Assembly (NCBI GenBank): GCA_020161265.1
Contig: JAIUOC010000012.1
Coordinates: 1 to 64,000 of the forward strand
DNA from: Chloroflexota bacterium
Lineage (GTDB): Bacteria > Chloroflexota > Chloroflexia > Chloroflexales > Herpetosiphonaceae
Length of the DNA: 64,000 bases
Reading direction: 5' to 3'
Shown here: in pieces, positions 9,030 to 17,923 of the stretch
Layout: each line of letters opens with the position of its first letter
Position numbering within the stretch: position 1 is the stretch's first letter
Translations under genes and position numbers: made by a program
Notes under the pieces: generated by a model
The model's database searches: none
Seen by the model: the letters and a program-made list of their open reading frames with translations, nothing else
Told to the model about the DNA's origin: nothing

Positions 9030-10212
9030 CAATTCAATTTTGCAGCAATTGCTTGATCAACACGAACAACCTGAGCGTCAACGGGTCAATCGGGTGCAGA
9101 TTAAAGCGGCCAAATTTTCGCGTTATTTTGATGATAAACAGATTGACGAACGTCAACAAACGAATAGCTACTTGGTTGAGCTAGCAAAAAATCAGATCAT
9201 CAAGTTGCATTGGCGCAAATGGGATGAAGGCAATTGGCTTGAAGCAGTTGATTTGCTCGATGCGTCGGCGCTGTATCGTTTGCTGAAACGTCAACCCTTG
9301 GCTGAGCAACAACAGGCTTTGCGTACATTATTGGCTGAATATGTGTCAGCGCAGGGCTGGCTGGCTGATTGGTTGGTGTGGCTCGAACAGCAATTAATCC
9401 AACGGCGCTCGATCCAACCGCTTGATTTAACCGACCCCACTTGGAATCGTGATGTGTTACGGGCGATTTATGGCCTGACTCAACAAGAAATTCCAATTTT
9501 AGAGCGTTTATTTAGCGTAGGTTGGTTGGGCCAGAGCAAACGATTCAGTGAGCTAGAAGGCGCAGTTTTGCGAATTTTGCGCCAATTTGCGCCGCAAGCC
9601 AAGCAGTTTGGTGACGATGATCGGGCTTTGCTGCAAGCCTTTAATCTCGAAAAAGTGCCAGAATATGTGCTGCTTGCAGGCGATTTACATTTGGAATTGA
9701 ATGGAAATCGGCTGGAATTAGGCGCATTTCGGCCAAGTTTGGGCTTGCCTAGCTCGATGTTGCGTCAAGCTCAGGTGCTGGATTCAGCCTGCGCTGAAAT
9801 TATTACGATTGAAAATTTGACCAGCTTTCACAGCATGCTTGTTCGCCAACCACAGGCGTTGTTGATCTATACGGGTGGCTTTGCTAGCCCAAGCCTCTGT
9901 CAATTTTTGGGCAAACTAGCCCAAGCCTTGCCTGATTTAGCGTGGTATCACTGGGGCGATTACGATGTAGGTGGTTTGCGAATTTTGGCGCATCTACGCC
10001 AGCATGTTGCCCAAATTCGGCTGTGGCAGCCTGATCCAGCGATTTTTCAACGCATCGCCAATGCTACTCAACCCCTCAATCAAAAAGAACGCCAAAGCCT
10101 CACCGAACTCCAACAACACCCATTGCTCCGCGATTGCCAAGCCTTGATTGCGGCAATGCTGGCACAGAATATTAAACTTGAACAAGAGCAACTTGATCTT
10201 TTGGGGCACTAA
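9007..10212 (+). CDS. jetD: Wadjet nuclease JetD (TOPRIM-type)
   Basis: 401-residue protein of the DUF3322/DUF2220 type. The N-terminal half is a DNA-binding and arm region. The C-terminal half is a TOPRIM fold with the invariant Glu at residue 269 (TIENLTSFH) and the metal-binding pair Asp318/Asp320 in WGDYDVGG. JetD is the nuclease that cuts circular DNA held by JetABC. Translation starts inside the end of jetC (ATG 9007, 23-base overlap). A 13-bp perfect hairpin follows 5 bases after the stop. The TOPRIM residues needed for cleavage are all visible. Confidence 0.92.
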   Translation: MLNLNKTSNSILQQLLDQHEQPERQRVNRVQIKAAKFSRYFDDKQIDERQQTNSYLVELAKNQIIKLHWRKWDEGNWLEAVDLLDASALYRLLKRQPLAEQQQALRTLLAEYVSAQGWLADWLVWLEQQLIQRRSIQPLDLTDPTWNRDVLRAIYGLTQQEIPILERLFSVGWLGQSKRFSELEGAVLRILRQFAPQAKQFGDDDRALLQAFNLEKVPEYVLLAGDLHLELNGNRLELGAFRPSLGLPSSMLRQAQVLDSACAEIITIENLTSFHSMLVRQPQALLIYTGGFASPSLCQFLGKLAQALPDLAWYHWGDYDVGGLRILAHLRQHVAQIRLWQPDPAIFQRIANATQPLNQKERQSLTELQQHPLLRDCQALIAAMLAQNIKLEQEQLDLLGH

Positions 10213-10216
10213 AAAT

Positions 10217-10249
10217 CCTTTGCCCAGCGAGGGGGACGCTGGGCAAAGG
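10217..10249. terminator. Strong hairpin after jetD
   Basis: CCTTTGCCCAGCG (10217-10229) pairs perfectly with CGCTGGGCAAAGG (10237-10249) around a seven-base loop. There is no T-run downstream on the plus strand. On the minus strand it is followed by ATTTTTAG, so it would act best as an intrinsic terminator for leftward transcription. Confidence 0.55.
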
Positions 10250-10883
10250 TGCGGCGGAAGGAGGTGTCTACGCCGTTGCTGGCTTAGCAGGAGGCGCGGT
10301 GGATTTGTTGCGCCCGTCCATGGGGTGCCAAGGCGCGGCAACAGCCAACGATCAAGGCCAGCGCATCCGGCGACGTTTCAGCCAATATCAACACGATAGC
10401 AATCGTGAAAAGGAGGGCATTGGCCTCGTACCGGTGGTTATAACAGGCTAGCTTCGTAAACTACCAAACTTGGTATCAATCGCGATCAAAGCATCAAGCC
10501 TCAGAGCGAACCGAATGAGTAATGAACCAACTTCAGGTTTGCGAACCAGTTGAAGGCATGGCGAATACTCTGTTCAGGCATTGCGACGGTACGCTGTTCG
10601 AGCTTTTCTGGTTATTCAGGGGCAGCAACGGCCTAGCATTGACTGCTTTGCTGAATAAACTCAGATGCGATGCTTTTAATGTGCTTGCCTTCGGAATGAA
10701 GGAATTTGCTGAAGCTAGTTGGCGAATTCATCATCGTTCGTTGAGAAGAATTCCTCAAACGATTGTGTCCAGCAGTGATGATGCTTCACTTGGCCTCGTT
10801 TGTTTATGGGTTTAGAATACAGGTATTTACCCATAATCAACGAAATAGTTTCGCTACGATACGTTGCGAGTCCTTCACCTTGG
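10250..10883. other. Gene-free stretch with possible decayed coding remnants
   Basis: No credible gene. 10238-10449 (plus) is an open frame ending in TAG but lacks a recognisable start or family. On the minus strand, 10500-10900 reads as short pieces in shifting frames broken by stops, looking like a decayed gene. I could not identify it. The 97-codon plus-strand ORF at 10522-10815 has no ribosome site or family features. Confidence 0.4.
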
Positions 10884-11855
10884 TTAAGCTGGTAGCCGCA
10901 CACTCCACTCGGCTAATTGCTGCTCTGGTTGCTGCTGCCAAATCAGCAAGCCATCTTGAGCCAAACCATTCACCAACTTGGCTAGCCATGTGAGATCATG
11001 CTCGTTGCCGACCCAATCTGGCTTAACTTGCGGCCCCAAACTAGCCAGATCAAGGCTTTGCTGGGTTTCGAGTGCTCGCAGGGCATCGATAATCCGACCA
11101 CGAAAATAGCGGTTTGATGTATGAAATGGTTGTTCGGCAGCCTTTTTGCGTGGTTTGATCACTGGTGGTTGCCACATATCAAGCTGGGTGTTGGCTTCGC
11201 GCCAAATCGCGTAGGCTCGGCAATGTTGATTGACCGGGCAACGCCAGCACTGAGGTTTGGCGGCGCTACAAATTAACGCTCCCAACTCCATAATTGCTTG
11301 GTTCCACGCCCAGCCTTGGCCTTTGGGAATTAATTGTTGGGCATAATCGATCAAGTTTTGTTCGTTGGTTGCGGGCGGGGCATCTTCGGGGCCGACCAAT
11401 AAGCGCCGCACCACGCGCCGAATATTGGTATCGAGAAAGGCTACATCACGCTCGAAGGCAAAACATGCGACCGCCCCTGAGGTATACGCCCCAATCCCTG
11501 GCAAATTACGCAACCCTTCGGGCGTAGCGGGGAAACCAGCAGGATCGGCGGGATAGCCTGCTGCGACAATTGCTTGAGCCGCTCGTTGCAGATTGACGGC
11601 ACGGCGATTGTAGCCCAAGCCTTGCCACGAACGAATGACATCGGCGGTTGAGGCACTGGCCAAGGCCTCGACCGTCGGAAACAAGGCCAAAAATGCCTCA
11701 TATTTGGGAATAACCCGATCAACTTGGGTTTGTTGGAGCATGGTTTCCGACACCAAAATATAGTAAGGATTGCGGGTGCGTCGCCAGGGTAAATCGCGAC
11801 CATTGGCTTGAAACCACGCTAGCAGATCGATTTGCAAGGTACTTAATTCGCTCAT
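10884..11855 (-). CDS. mutY: A/G-specific adenine DNA glycosylase, short form
   Basis: 323 residues. An N-terminal HhH-GPD glycosylase domain has the catalytic Glu in SETMLQQTQVDRV, the helix-hairpin-helix LPGIGAYTSGAV and the catalytic Asp in FLDTNIRR. A [4Fe-4S] cluster follows with spacing C-x6-C-x2-C-x5-C (CSAAKPQCWRCPVNQHC). MutY removes adenine mispaired with 8-oxoguanine. The C-terminus after about residue 225 is only about 100 residues and does not look like the usual MutT/NUDIX-like 8-oxoG recognition domain, so specificity could be altered. It stands alone, with no clear operon partner. The start at 11855 has only a weak GAAAG ribosome site. Confidence 0.9.
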   Translation of the reverse strand: MSELSTLQIDLLAWFQANGRDLPWRRTRNPYYILVSETMLQQTQVDRVIPKYEAFLALFPTVEALASASTADVIRSWQGLGYNRRAVNLQRAAQAIVAAGYPADPAGFPATPEGLRNLPGIGAYTSGAVACFAFERDVAFLDTNIRRVVRRLLVGPEDAPPATNEQNLIDYAQQLIPKGQGWAWNQAIMELGALICSAAKPQCWRCPVNQHCRAYAIWREANTQLDMWQPPVIKPRKKAAEQPFHTSNRYFRGRIIDALRALETQQSLDLASLGPQVKPDWVGNEHDLTWLAKLVNGLAQDGLLIWQQQPEQQLAEWSVRLPA

Positions 11856-11997
11856 AATGCTTTCTGTTCTAAAACGTTCTAGCTTGATCGTACCATAAAC
11901 GAGCGGGTATGGCTCAAATCTCGGTCTTTAGTCGCTCGATCACGAACAATTGTGCGTTTATACTAGCAACAACGAATTTTCATCAGGAGAATGCTGA

Positions 11998-12825
11998 ATG
12001 AGTCAAGCGCTTGAAACAGGCTACGTCGCTGTTGATGGTGGTGAATTGTATTATGAAGCGGTGGGCCGTGGCTTGCCGTTGGTGTTTATTCACGCTGGGG
12101 TGGCCGATTTGCGCATGTGGGATGCCCAAGTTGCCCATTTTTCGCCCAACTATCGCGTCATTCGCTATGATACCCGTGGCTTTGGGCGCTCCAGGACCGA
12201 AGCAGTGAGTTTCTCCAATCGCCAAGATCTTTTGGCTGTGCTTGATCATTGCAAGGTTGATCAGGCGGTGTTGATTGGCAACTCTCGTGGTGGCAGCATT
12301 TCGATTGATTCAGCCTTAAGTTTTCCCGAACGGGTCAACGGCTTGGTGGTGCTTGGCTCAGGCTTGGGTGGTTTTGGCTCGGAAGAAATTCCCCCCGAAT
12401 TGGTTGAGCCAATTGGCAAGATGCAAGCAGCGCAAGAAGCCAAAGATTGGGCGTTATTGGCCGAACTAGAGGCGCGTTTTTGGGCTGATGGCCCTAATCA
12501 ACCAGTAGGCCGCGCCGATTCAGCAGTTTATGAAGCTGTGCGCTCGATGACCTATGAGAACTTGATCAATCAGCCTGTCGAAGCCCAAGCCCAACCTTTG
12601 GAGCCACCAGCGGTTGGTCGTTTAGCCGAAATTAAAGTGCCAATGTTGATTTTGATTGGCTTGCTTGATGAATCTGATTGTGTTGAAGCAGCTAAATATT
12701 TAGCTGAGCATGTTGCTAACGCTCAATATGTGGCCTTCCCCGATGTGGCGCATATGGTCAGCTTGGAAAAACCGCAAGAATTTAATCGCGTAATGGGCGA
12801 ATTTATCGAACGTAGCGTATTGTAA
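11998..12825 (+). CDS. Alpha/beta-hydrolase fold protein
   Basis: 275 residues with the full serine hydrolase triad pattern: oxyanion region FIHAGVADLRMW, nucleophile elbow GNSRGG (Ser near residue 96), an acid in LLDESD, and His in DVAHMVSLEKP near the C-terminus. A good AGGAGA ribosome site precedes ATG 11998. Substrate unknown; such small hydrolases act on esters, lactones or haloalkanes. Its stop directly abuts the stop of the converging membrane-protein gene at 12826, with no terminator space. Confidence 0.85.
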   Translation: MSQALETGYVAVDGGELYYEAVGRGLPLVFIHAGVADLRMWDAQVAHFSPNYRVIRYDTRGFGRSRTEAVSFSNRQDLLAVLDHCKVDQAVLIGNSRGGSISIDSALSFPERVNGLVVLGSGLGGFGSEEIPPELVEPIGKMQAAQEAKDWALLAELEARFWADGPNQPVGRADSAVYEAVRSMTYENLINQPVEAQAQPLEPPAVGRLAEIKVPMLILIGLLDESDCVEAAKYLAEHVANAQYVAFPDVAHMVSLEKPQEFNRVMGEFIERSVL

Positions 12826-13569
12826 TTAATGGATTGGCCCAGCCCGCCCATTTAGTTTGGGTTGGGCCAAACTATCATCAAGCATCGCCATAATTCGTTG
12901 AATCTGCTGCCGCCGCTTGGTGCTCTGATACAAGATCCAGCCCGCTCCAGCAAAACACAGCGCCGCCAGCATATTGGTCGTCAACACCATCGAAATCATT
13001 AAGTCGTTTTGTTCGTTAAAACTGTGGGCGATAATATTCATGCTGCTGACCATCGTGAGGTAGGCTGCCGAAAAGATGATTACGGTGCGCAAGCCTTGCC
13101 AACGGGCTTGGCGAATACACAGACCAATCATGGTAAAACTGGCGATGCTGGTAAAACTTAACAACACAATAAACTGACTTGGCCCATTTTGGCGGCCAAT
13201 CATCAAGGCTGCAAAGCTCTGAATCGCGAAAATTGTGAGCATTGGGGCCAGCCAAATCTGGGTTGTGCGGCGTAGACGTAGGGCTTGTTGGCCATACCAC
13301 AGGCCATAGGCCAAACAAACAAAGCCTGGGGTTAAAAATTGAAACAGATCGATCGACCAACCAAAAAGACTTTGCCCCGTGGCCAAACGACTAAACCGAT
13401 TGAGTGATGATAATGCACCGCCGAAGCTGATCATCAATGCGCCGAGGCCAGCCAAGTAGCCACTTTCGGCATCCATCAAGCCAATCATACTGGTAAGCCA
13501 CCACAGAGCAGCGGTAGTCAAGGAAAATGTCAGCAAATCGCCTGCTGCGAGCATCCATATTGTTTGCAT
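12826..13569 (-). CDS. Polytopic membrane protein of unknown function
   Basis: 247 residues starting MQTIWMLAAGDLL at ATG 13569, chosen because GAGAGG precedes it and the longer frame would overlap the response regulator gene. About six to seven hydrophobic segments and few charges between them suggest an integral membrane protein, with a basic, polar C-terminal tail. I do not recognise a family. It follows the kinase and response regulator genes on the same strand after 28 bases, so it probably belongs to that signalling operon as a sensor accessory or output. Confidence 0.7.
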   Translation of the reverse strand: MQTIWMLAAGDLLTFSLTTAALWWLTSMIGLMDAESGYLAGLGALMISFGGALSSLNRFSRLATGQSLFGWSIDLFQFLTPGFVCLAYGLWYGQQALRLRRTTQIWLAPMLTIFAIQSFAALMIGRQNGPSQFIVLLSFTSIASFTMIGLCIRQARWQGLRTVIIFSAAYLTMVSSMNIIAHSFNEQNDLMISMVLTTNMLAALCFAGAGWILYQSTKRRQQIQRIMAMLDDSLAQPKLNGRAGPIH

Positions 13570-13597
13570 AAAAAGCGCCTCTCGACCTTTGGGTTGG

Positions 13598-14014
13598 CTA
13601 ACGTGGTTCCCAAACCCATTCATCATGTAGAATGCGCCAAATTTGGTTGGGAAAACGATCTTGTTTGACTGGAATGCCAATAAAGCCATCGAAGCCAGCA
13701 TTCCGCGTTCGTTCTACGTCATCGGGCATGATATTGGCGGTTAAGGCTATAATGCGTGTGCCAATCAATTTTGGATGCACGCGCAACATTGGTAATTGGG
13801 CAAAGGCATCACGCAAGGGTCGCTTAATATCATACAAAATTAAGTCAAATAGTCCTGATGTTGGTGCATCGAGCATAGTAATCAACGAACGGCCATCGCG
13901 GCAGCGCACGCACGAGCGAACCCCAATTTCAGCGATCAGCAGATCTTGCACCACGAAAAAAGTATCATCACGGTCTTCAACAACCAGCACATGGGCAAAG
14001 TTTGGGTCAATCAT
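13598..14014 (-). CDS. Single-domain response regulator
   Basis: 138-residue receiver domain with the acidic pair Glu13-Asp14 (VVEDRDD), phospho-acceptor Asp62 (LILYDIKRP), the switch Thr in ALTAN and the conserved Lys in PVKQDRF. There is no output domain, so it must act through protein contacts, as in CheY or Spo0F. The start overlaps the kinase stop by four bases (ATGA), making translational coupling and a cognate pair very likely. Confidence 0.9.
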   Translation of the reverse strand: MIDPNFAHVLVVEDRDDTFFVVQDLLIAEIGVRSCVRCRDGRSLITMLDAPTSGLFDLILYDIKRPLRDAFAQLPMLRVHPKLIGTRIIALTANIMPDDVERTRNAGFDGFIGIPVKQDRFPNQIWRILHDEWVWEPR

Positions 14015-15504
14015 AGCGCTGTCTGTTTCGTTTGTGGGTCGAAAATAACGACTTCGGGCGTGAGATTTTCGGCAATTGGTAGGGTGAAGCTAAAACTTGA
14101 GCCACTGCCAAATTGACTTTCGGCCCACATTGTGCCGCCCTGTAATTCTACCAAGTGTCGGCTAATTGGCAAACCCAAGCCAGTGCCTTGTTGGCGTTGA
14201 GCCGAGGCAGCTTGTTCAACTTGGTGAAATTCTTCAAAAACCAAGGGCAATTCGTGAGCTGGAATACCTGCGCCAGTATCGATGACTGAAATTTGTACCA
14301 TCCCATCGCTCTCGAAGGCGCGGAGCGTAATGCCGCCGCTATCGGTAAATTTGGCAGCGTTGGAAAGCAAATTGAGCAAAATCTGGCGTACCCGCACTTT
14401 ATCGCCACGCACAGGCGGAATTTCCTCCTCAACATCGGATTCGAGGTTGAGGCCTTTACTCTTGGTCAATCCAACCGCTGTGGCCATAACCCCATTGAAA
14501 ATTGGCTGCAAATCAAGCAGCTCAAGGTGCAATTCCATGCGTCCGGCTTCGATTTTCGAGAGATCGAGGATATCGTTGATCAGACCAAGCAGATGCTCGC
14601 TATTGACTAAGACCCGCTCTTGCAGCTCAATTTGGCGGGCGGTCAAATCGCCATAGCGTGGTTTACCCAAAAACTGGGTAAAGTTGATGATCGCATTGAG
14701 TGGCGTGCGCAGTTCGTGCGACATATTGGCCAAGAAGCGAGTTTTTAACGTATTAGCCTCATCGGCGGCAGTCCGTGCTACCTCTAGCTCTTTGTTAAGA
14801 ACTTGTAATTGGCTATTCAAGCGTGATTGCATTTCGTAAGCGCCCTCAAGCTCAAGCAAGGTACGGGCAACCCGGGCTTCACTGACCCGCAAGCGTTCGG
14901 CGCGGCGTTCAGCCAAACGATGACTTTCCATGGCCCATTCGACGGTTGCCACCAAGTCGCGGGTTGCTAGCCAACTGGTAAGCGCTGCCAACAGCAACGT
15001 GACTGAAGGCGGCGTAAATGTCGTGATAAATTGAGTAATTGAGCCATAGTGATTGGTAAAATTGGTGGCCGAGGCCATTCCAACCATTAAGAAGATAACC
15101 ACTACAAGCGCAACAACGGTGAATGGAGCGCGAGGCGAATACAAAATCCCCGCGATAATCACCGCCAATACCAGCGAGTAGCTCATAAATGGAGTTGTGC
15201 CAGGTAGCAAAAAGAGGCTAATCGTTGGTGTGCCGACAATTGAAAAGAAGAAAGCACTCCGTGCCAAGCGAATTTTGTTGTAGCGCAGGCCCATAAAAGC
15301 CATGCCTGTGCCAACCGCAAAGAGCACCCACGGCGGGCCGCTACGGGTATAATCGCCTGCATTGCTGGTAACTTGGGTTAGCAGCATGGCGAACCAAAGC
15401 ACGCCAAAACCCAAGCACAAATACACTAAAATCGTGAGGGTGTCGATCCGAAACGATAAGAGATTTTCCTGAAGGCTGGCATCGATTTGATCGTGTTCTT
15501 CCAT
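14011..15504 (-). CDS. Membrane sensor histidine kinase
   Basis: 497 residues. About six transmembrane segments occupy residues 20-190, then a coiled-coil linker (residues 200-250), a HisKA domain with phospho-accepting His near 263 in SHELRTPLNAI, and a HATPase domain with DTGAGIP and GTGLGLPIS boxes. There is no large extracellular sensor domain, so the signal is probably sensed within the membrane. It forms a three-gene operon with the receiver gene (overlap 14011-14014) and the membrane protein at 12826-13569. Confidence 0.92.
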   Translation of the reverse strand: MEEHDQIDASLQENLLSFRIDTLTILVYLCLGFGVLWFAMLLTQVTSNAGDYTRSGPPWVLFAVGTGMAFMGLRYNKIRLARSAFFFSIVGTPTISLFLLPGTTPFMSYSLVLAVIIAGILYSPRAPFTVVALVVVIFLMVGMASATNFTNHYGSITQFITTFTPPSVTLLLAALTSWLATRDLVATVEWAMESHRLAERRAERLRVSEARVARTLLELEGAYEMQSRLNSQLQVLNKELEVARTAADEANTLKTRFLANMSHELRTPLNAIINFTQFLGKPRYGDLTARQIELQERVLVNSEHLLGLINDILDLSKIEAGRMELHLELLDLQPIFNGVMATAVGLTKSKGLNLESDVEEEIPPVRGDKVRVRQILLNLLSNAAKFTDSGGITLRAFESDGMVQISVIDTGAGIPAHELPLVFEEFHQVEQAASAQRQQGTGLGLPISRHLVELQGGTMWAESQFGSGSSFSFTLPIAENLTPEVVIFDPQTKQTAL

Positions 15505-15587
15505 GGTGGGGCCACCATTCAGTTGAATTAATATGCTTGCTGAACAATTGGTTGATTATGGCTCAAAATCATACCATGTTTTTGCAA

Positions 15588-16439
15588 TTATTGTGCATCA
15601 GATTGCGCTAAATCAGCCTGCTGAGCCTGGAGTAAACGCGGCCAATCTTCACGCTTCCAGCGATAGGGCAATTGAACGAATGTGCCAGCTTGCGCTGCAT
15701 TGATCAATAGATTCAACCCATGGTTAATTAATAGTTGCTGCTGCACGAGATTATCAGGCTCACCCAACACATGGCCAAATGGAAACTTCACGCTTAGCCC
15801 ACGTGGAATCCCCAGCTGTTGGGCAATTTCGGCGAGCAGAAAAAAGCTGACGGTGCTAATCCCAGCCGCTTCTAAAACTCGTGCGATCAGTCCCACGGAC
15901 TGATTGCAAATACCTCAGGCCGGAGTAAGCACTGCGGCTGTCACGCCAGCTTCGCGCAAATTGCGGGCAACGGTTGGGGCGGTTTGTTTGATTAATGTCT
16001 CAATATGTTCATCGGTGATATGACCCATGAAACTGTAGCATGGCCCAAGGCTTTGAATTGTGCCACGGGCAGCGAGTTGCTGAAAATGGCTGATCGGCAA
16101 GACAATATTCAGATCGCGATCAGCGTCACGATGATCATAATAATCGTGGGTAATCATCAAATCGGTGGGGCTGGAAGCAGCCGGAATCAAGCGAAAGCTG
16201 GGGTCGCCGTGTGGGTCGTGCATATCAAACGCTGGATCGGTGCGTAGATGCACGCCGCCAGTGGTAATTAAACTGATCCGCTGTTGGGACAAAGGGCCAT
16301 GCAACGGAGTCCATGGAATTTGGGCGGCAACCGATTGCACCTGAAAGCGTTTGGCCCAGCGTTGGCCAAGCCCAGGCATTGCGCGATACAACCAAGCCCC
16401 AAGTTGATTGAATGCTCGCCGCATAGCCAAAAACTCCAT
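15588..16439 (-). CDS. GrdB-family (glycine/sarcosine/betaine/D-proline reductase B-like) selenoprotein with in-frame UGA
   Basis: The frame is interrupted by one TGA (15917-15915). Reading it as selenocysteine gives about 283 residues: LTPA-Sec-GIC followed by NQSVGLIARVLEAAG, exactly the place of the U-x-x-C redox motif in GrdB-like reductase subunits. Upstream hallmarks include PWTPL, TTGGVH, DPSFR-like DPHGDPSFR, THDYYDHRDADRD and a YSFMGHI segment. Downstream is KFPFGHVLGEP. Sec would be residue 175. An 8-bp hairpin directly after the UGA (15886-15904) sits where a bacterial SECIS should be. ATG 16439 (AGTAGG site) or ATG 16424 (GGAG, nine-base spacing) are possible starts; a longer frame is excluded because it would begin inside the thioredoxin terminator. 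Thioredoxin lies just upstream. No sel genes are visible in the window. Confidence 0.82.
15886..15904 (-). promoter_or_regulatory. Candidate bacterial SECIS hairpin
   Basis: Reading on the minus strand, ten bases after the UGA an ATCAGTCC / GGACTGAT stem (8 bp, perfect) closes a GTG loop. The loop is about 18 bases past the UGA, within the window known for bacterial SECIS elements, and contains G residues as expected for SelB binding. Function is inferred. Confidence 0.65.
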
Positions 16440-16488
16440 GATCAAACCTACTTCAAGCAGTTTAGCATTCCAAGCAATGTTGGGCAAT

Positions 16489-16523
16489 AAAAAAACAGCA
16501 CCAATCATAATGATCGGTGCTGT
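16489..16523 (-). terminator. Intrinsic terminator of trxA
   Basis: On the minus strand ACAGCACC (16523-16516) pairs with GGTGCTGT (16502-16495), extended by an inner ATCAT/ATGAT stem, and is followed by seven T residues (16495-16489). It lies 23 bases after the thioredoxin stop. Confidence 0.9.
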
Positions 16524-16545
16524 GGTTGCTTACGAGTAAGGCTAA

Positions 16546-16887
16546 TTATGCTTCGGTGGCTGGGTTAAGAATTGCTTCGATCCGTTCTTGATAGATCTTC
16601 TTAGGGCCAGCGCCGACGATCCGATCGACTTCTTGACCACCTTGGAAGAAGATCAAGGTTGGGATACCTTGGACCCCAAACTTCATAGCGTTGCCACTAT
16701 CTTCATCGGTGTTAACCTTGGCAATCAACAATTTGCCTTGGTATTCGTCAGCCAACTCTTCGAGCACAGGGGCGATTGAGCGACAAGGCCCACACCATGG
16801 TGCCCAAAAATCAACCAAAACGGGAATATCGGAATTAATCACTGCTGATTCGAATTCGGCATCGCTAACTGCTAATGGCTTGGCCAT
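16546..16887 (-). CDS. trxA: Thioredoxin
   Basis: 113 residues with the canonical active site WCGPC (Cys32 and Cys35) and the cis-proline segment GIPTLIFF. The start MAKPLAV at 16887 is chosen for its AAGGAGG site; the longer frame to 16941 lacks one. Thioredoxin reduces protein disulfides in the cytoplasm. It is immediately upstream of a predicted selenocysteine reductase subunit, which could use it as electron donor, but a strong terminator separates the two genes. Confidence 0.95.
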   Translation of the reverse strand: MAKPLAVSDAEFESAVINSDIPVLVDFWAPWCGPCRSIAPVLEELADEYQGKLLIAKVNTDEDSGNAMKFGVQGIPTLIFFQGGQEVDRIVGAGPKKIYQERIEAILNPATEA

Positions 16888-16987
16888 TGAAAGTCCTCCT
16901 TGATAGCTTGTGCATTGCTGCACCTGCATGTAGTGTAGCACGTTTTTGGCAAAAGCTAATAAGCGTTATATTAATCTTTGCGGGCTA

Positions 16988-17659
16988 CTATGCGCCATTA
17001 AAGCGTTGTTGCAGGGCTTGCTCAATCGCCTTAGAAACTTGATCAGGTGTGCCATCAGCATCGATCAAAATCAGCAAATCACGTTCGCCATAGAATTGCA
17101 GCAGTGGCTCAGTTTTGGCATTGTATTCAGCTAAACGACGTTTGATCGTTTCCGGCTTGTCGTCATCGCGCTCAATTAACATGCCGCCATTAGCGCGACA
17201 AGCATCTAAGGCTGCTTGATCATTGATATGCAAAATTTGGTCGAGCTGGCCTTTGATTCGGCAGATGCGGCGGCCACTTAAGCGTCGAATGGCTTCTTCA
17301 TCAGAGAGGGTTAGGGCAATTACCACATCAAGCGGGCGGCTAATGGTCTGCATCAATTGATCAAGGCTTTGGGCTTGGCTCAGCGTGCGTGGATAGCCAT
17401 CGAGCAGCACACCAACCTCGCTAGGAATTCCCAGCAGCCATTCGTTCAGCAATTTGTTCATTAATGTATCGTCAACCAAACGACCTTCAGCCATGACCTG
17501 AGCGACCTCTTGACCCAATTCAGAGCCAGTTTCGACAGTTTGGCGCAAGCGTTGGCCGGTGGAGATTGAATCAATCGCCGCCAATTTATCCAAATAGGCA
17601 GCTTGGGTCGATTTCCCCGCGCCTGGGGGGCCAAAAAGAATGAGGTTAAGCGGTTTCAT
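16988..17659 (-). CDS. adk: Adenylate kinase with divergent lid
   Basis: 223 residues. P-loop GPPGAGKST at residues 10-18, AMP-binding segment DSISTGQRLR, DGYPRT motif and lid arginines GRRICR followed by RDDDKPETIKRRL. Catalyses ATP + AMP to 2 ADP. The lid (about residues 125-165) keeps only scattered cysteines rather than the C-x2-C...C-x2-C zinc site of many Gram-positive enzymes and carries a longer spacer. Usually adk sits beside secY and map; here it stands between trxA and a tRNA gene, so a second copy could exist elsewhere. Confidence 0.93.
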   Translation of the reverse strand: MKPLNLILFGPPGAGKSTQAAYLDKLAAIDSISTGQRLRQTVETGSELGQEVAQVMAEGRLVDDTLMNKLLNEWLLGIPSEVGVLLDGYPRTLSQAQSLDQLMQTISRPLDVVIALTLSDEEAIRRLSGRRICRIKGQLDQILHINDQAALDACRANGGMLIERDDDKPETIKRRLAEYNAKTEPLLQFYGERDLLILIDADGTPDQVSKAIEQALQQRFNGA

Positions 17660-17767
17660 CCTTATACCTCGATATTAAATAACACTAGCTATCATCTTAT
17701 CACAGCCGTTTATGGCTGAGGTAGCAGGTTTAAAACAAAACAACCGCGAATATTCGCGATTGTCGAG

Positions 17768-17854
17768 TGGTGCCGATAGTGGGAGTCGAACCCACACTCC
17801 CTTGCGAGAACTACGCCCTGAACGTAGCGCGTCTGCCAATTCCGCCACATCGGC
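17768..17854 (-). tRNA. tRNA-Leu (anticodon CAG)
   Basis: On the minus strand an 87-base gene with acceptor stem GCCGAT(G)...ATCGGC, discriminator A and encoded CCA. The anticodon stem CTACG/CGTAG encloses the loop TTCAGGG, giving anticodon CAG. A long variable arm and the T-arm GTGGGTTCGACTCCCAC are present. It reads CUG codons. Confidence 0.95.
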
Positions 17855-17923
17855 TAAGGGATTTGTTGCTAAAGCAACGTCGTTGAGTATAGCTGATTTT
17901 AGGTGATTGTGCAAGTTGCCGTT

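Noticed and set aside
10522..10815. 97-codon plus-strand ORF
   Set aside because: No ribosome site, no recognisable features, and the region looks like decayed sequence in several frames.
15588..16508. Two separate genes or a nonsense-mutated pseudogene at the GrdB-like locus
   Set aside because: Both halves are in the same frame, the UGA falls exactly at the U-x-x-C position and a SECIS-like hairpin follows. No other disruption is seen.
17675..17914. 79-codon minus-strand ORF containing DVAELADALRSGRSSRKG
   Set aside because: This is the well-known spurious translation of a tRNA-Leu gene, which occupies 17768-17854.
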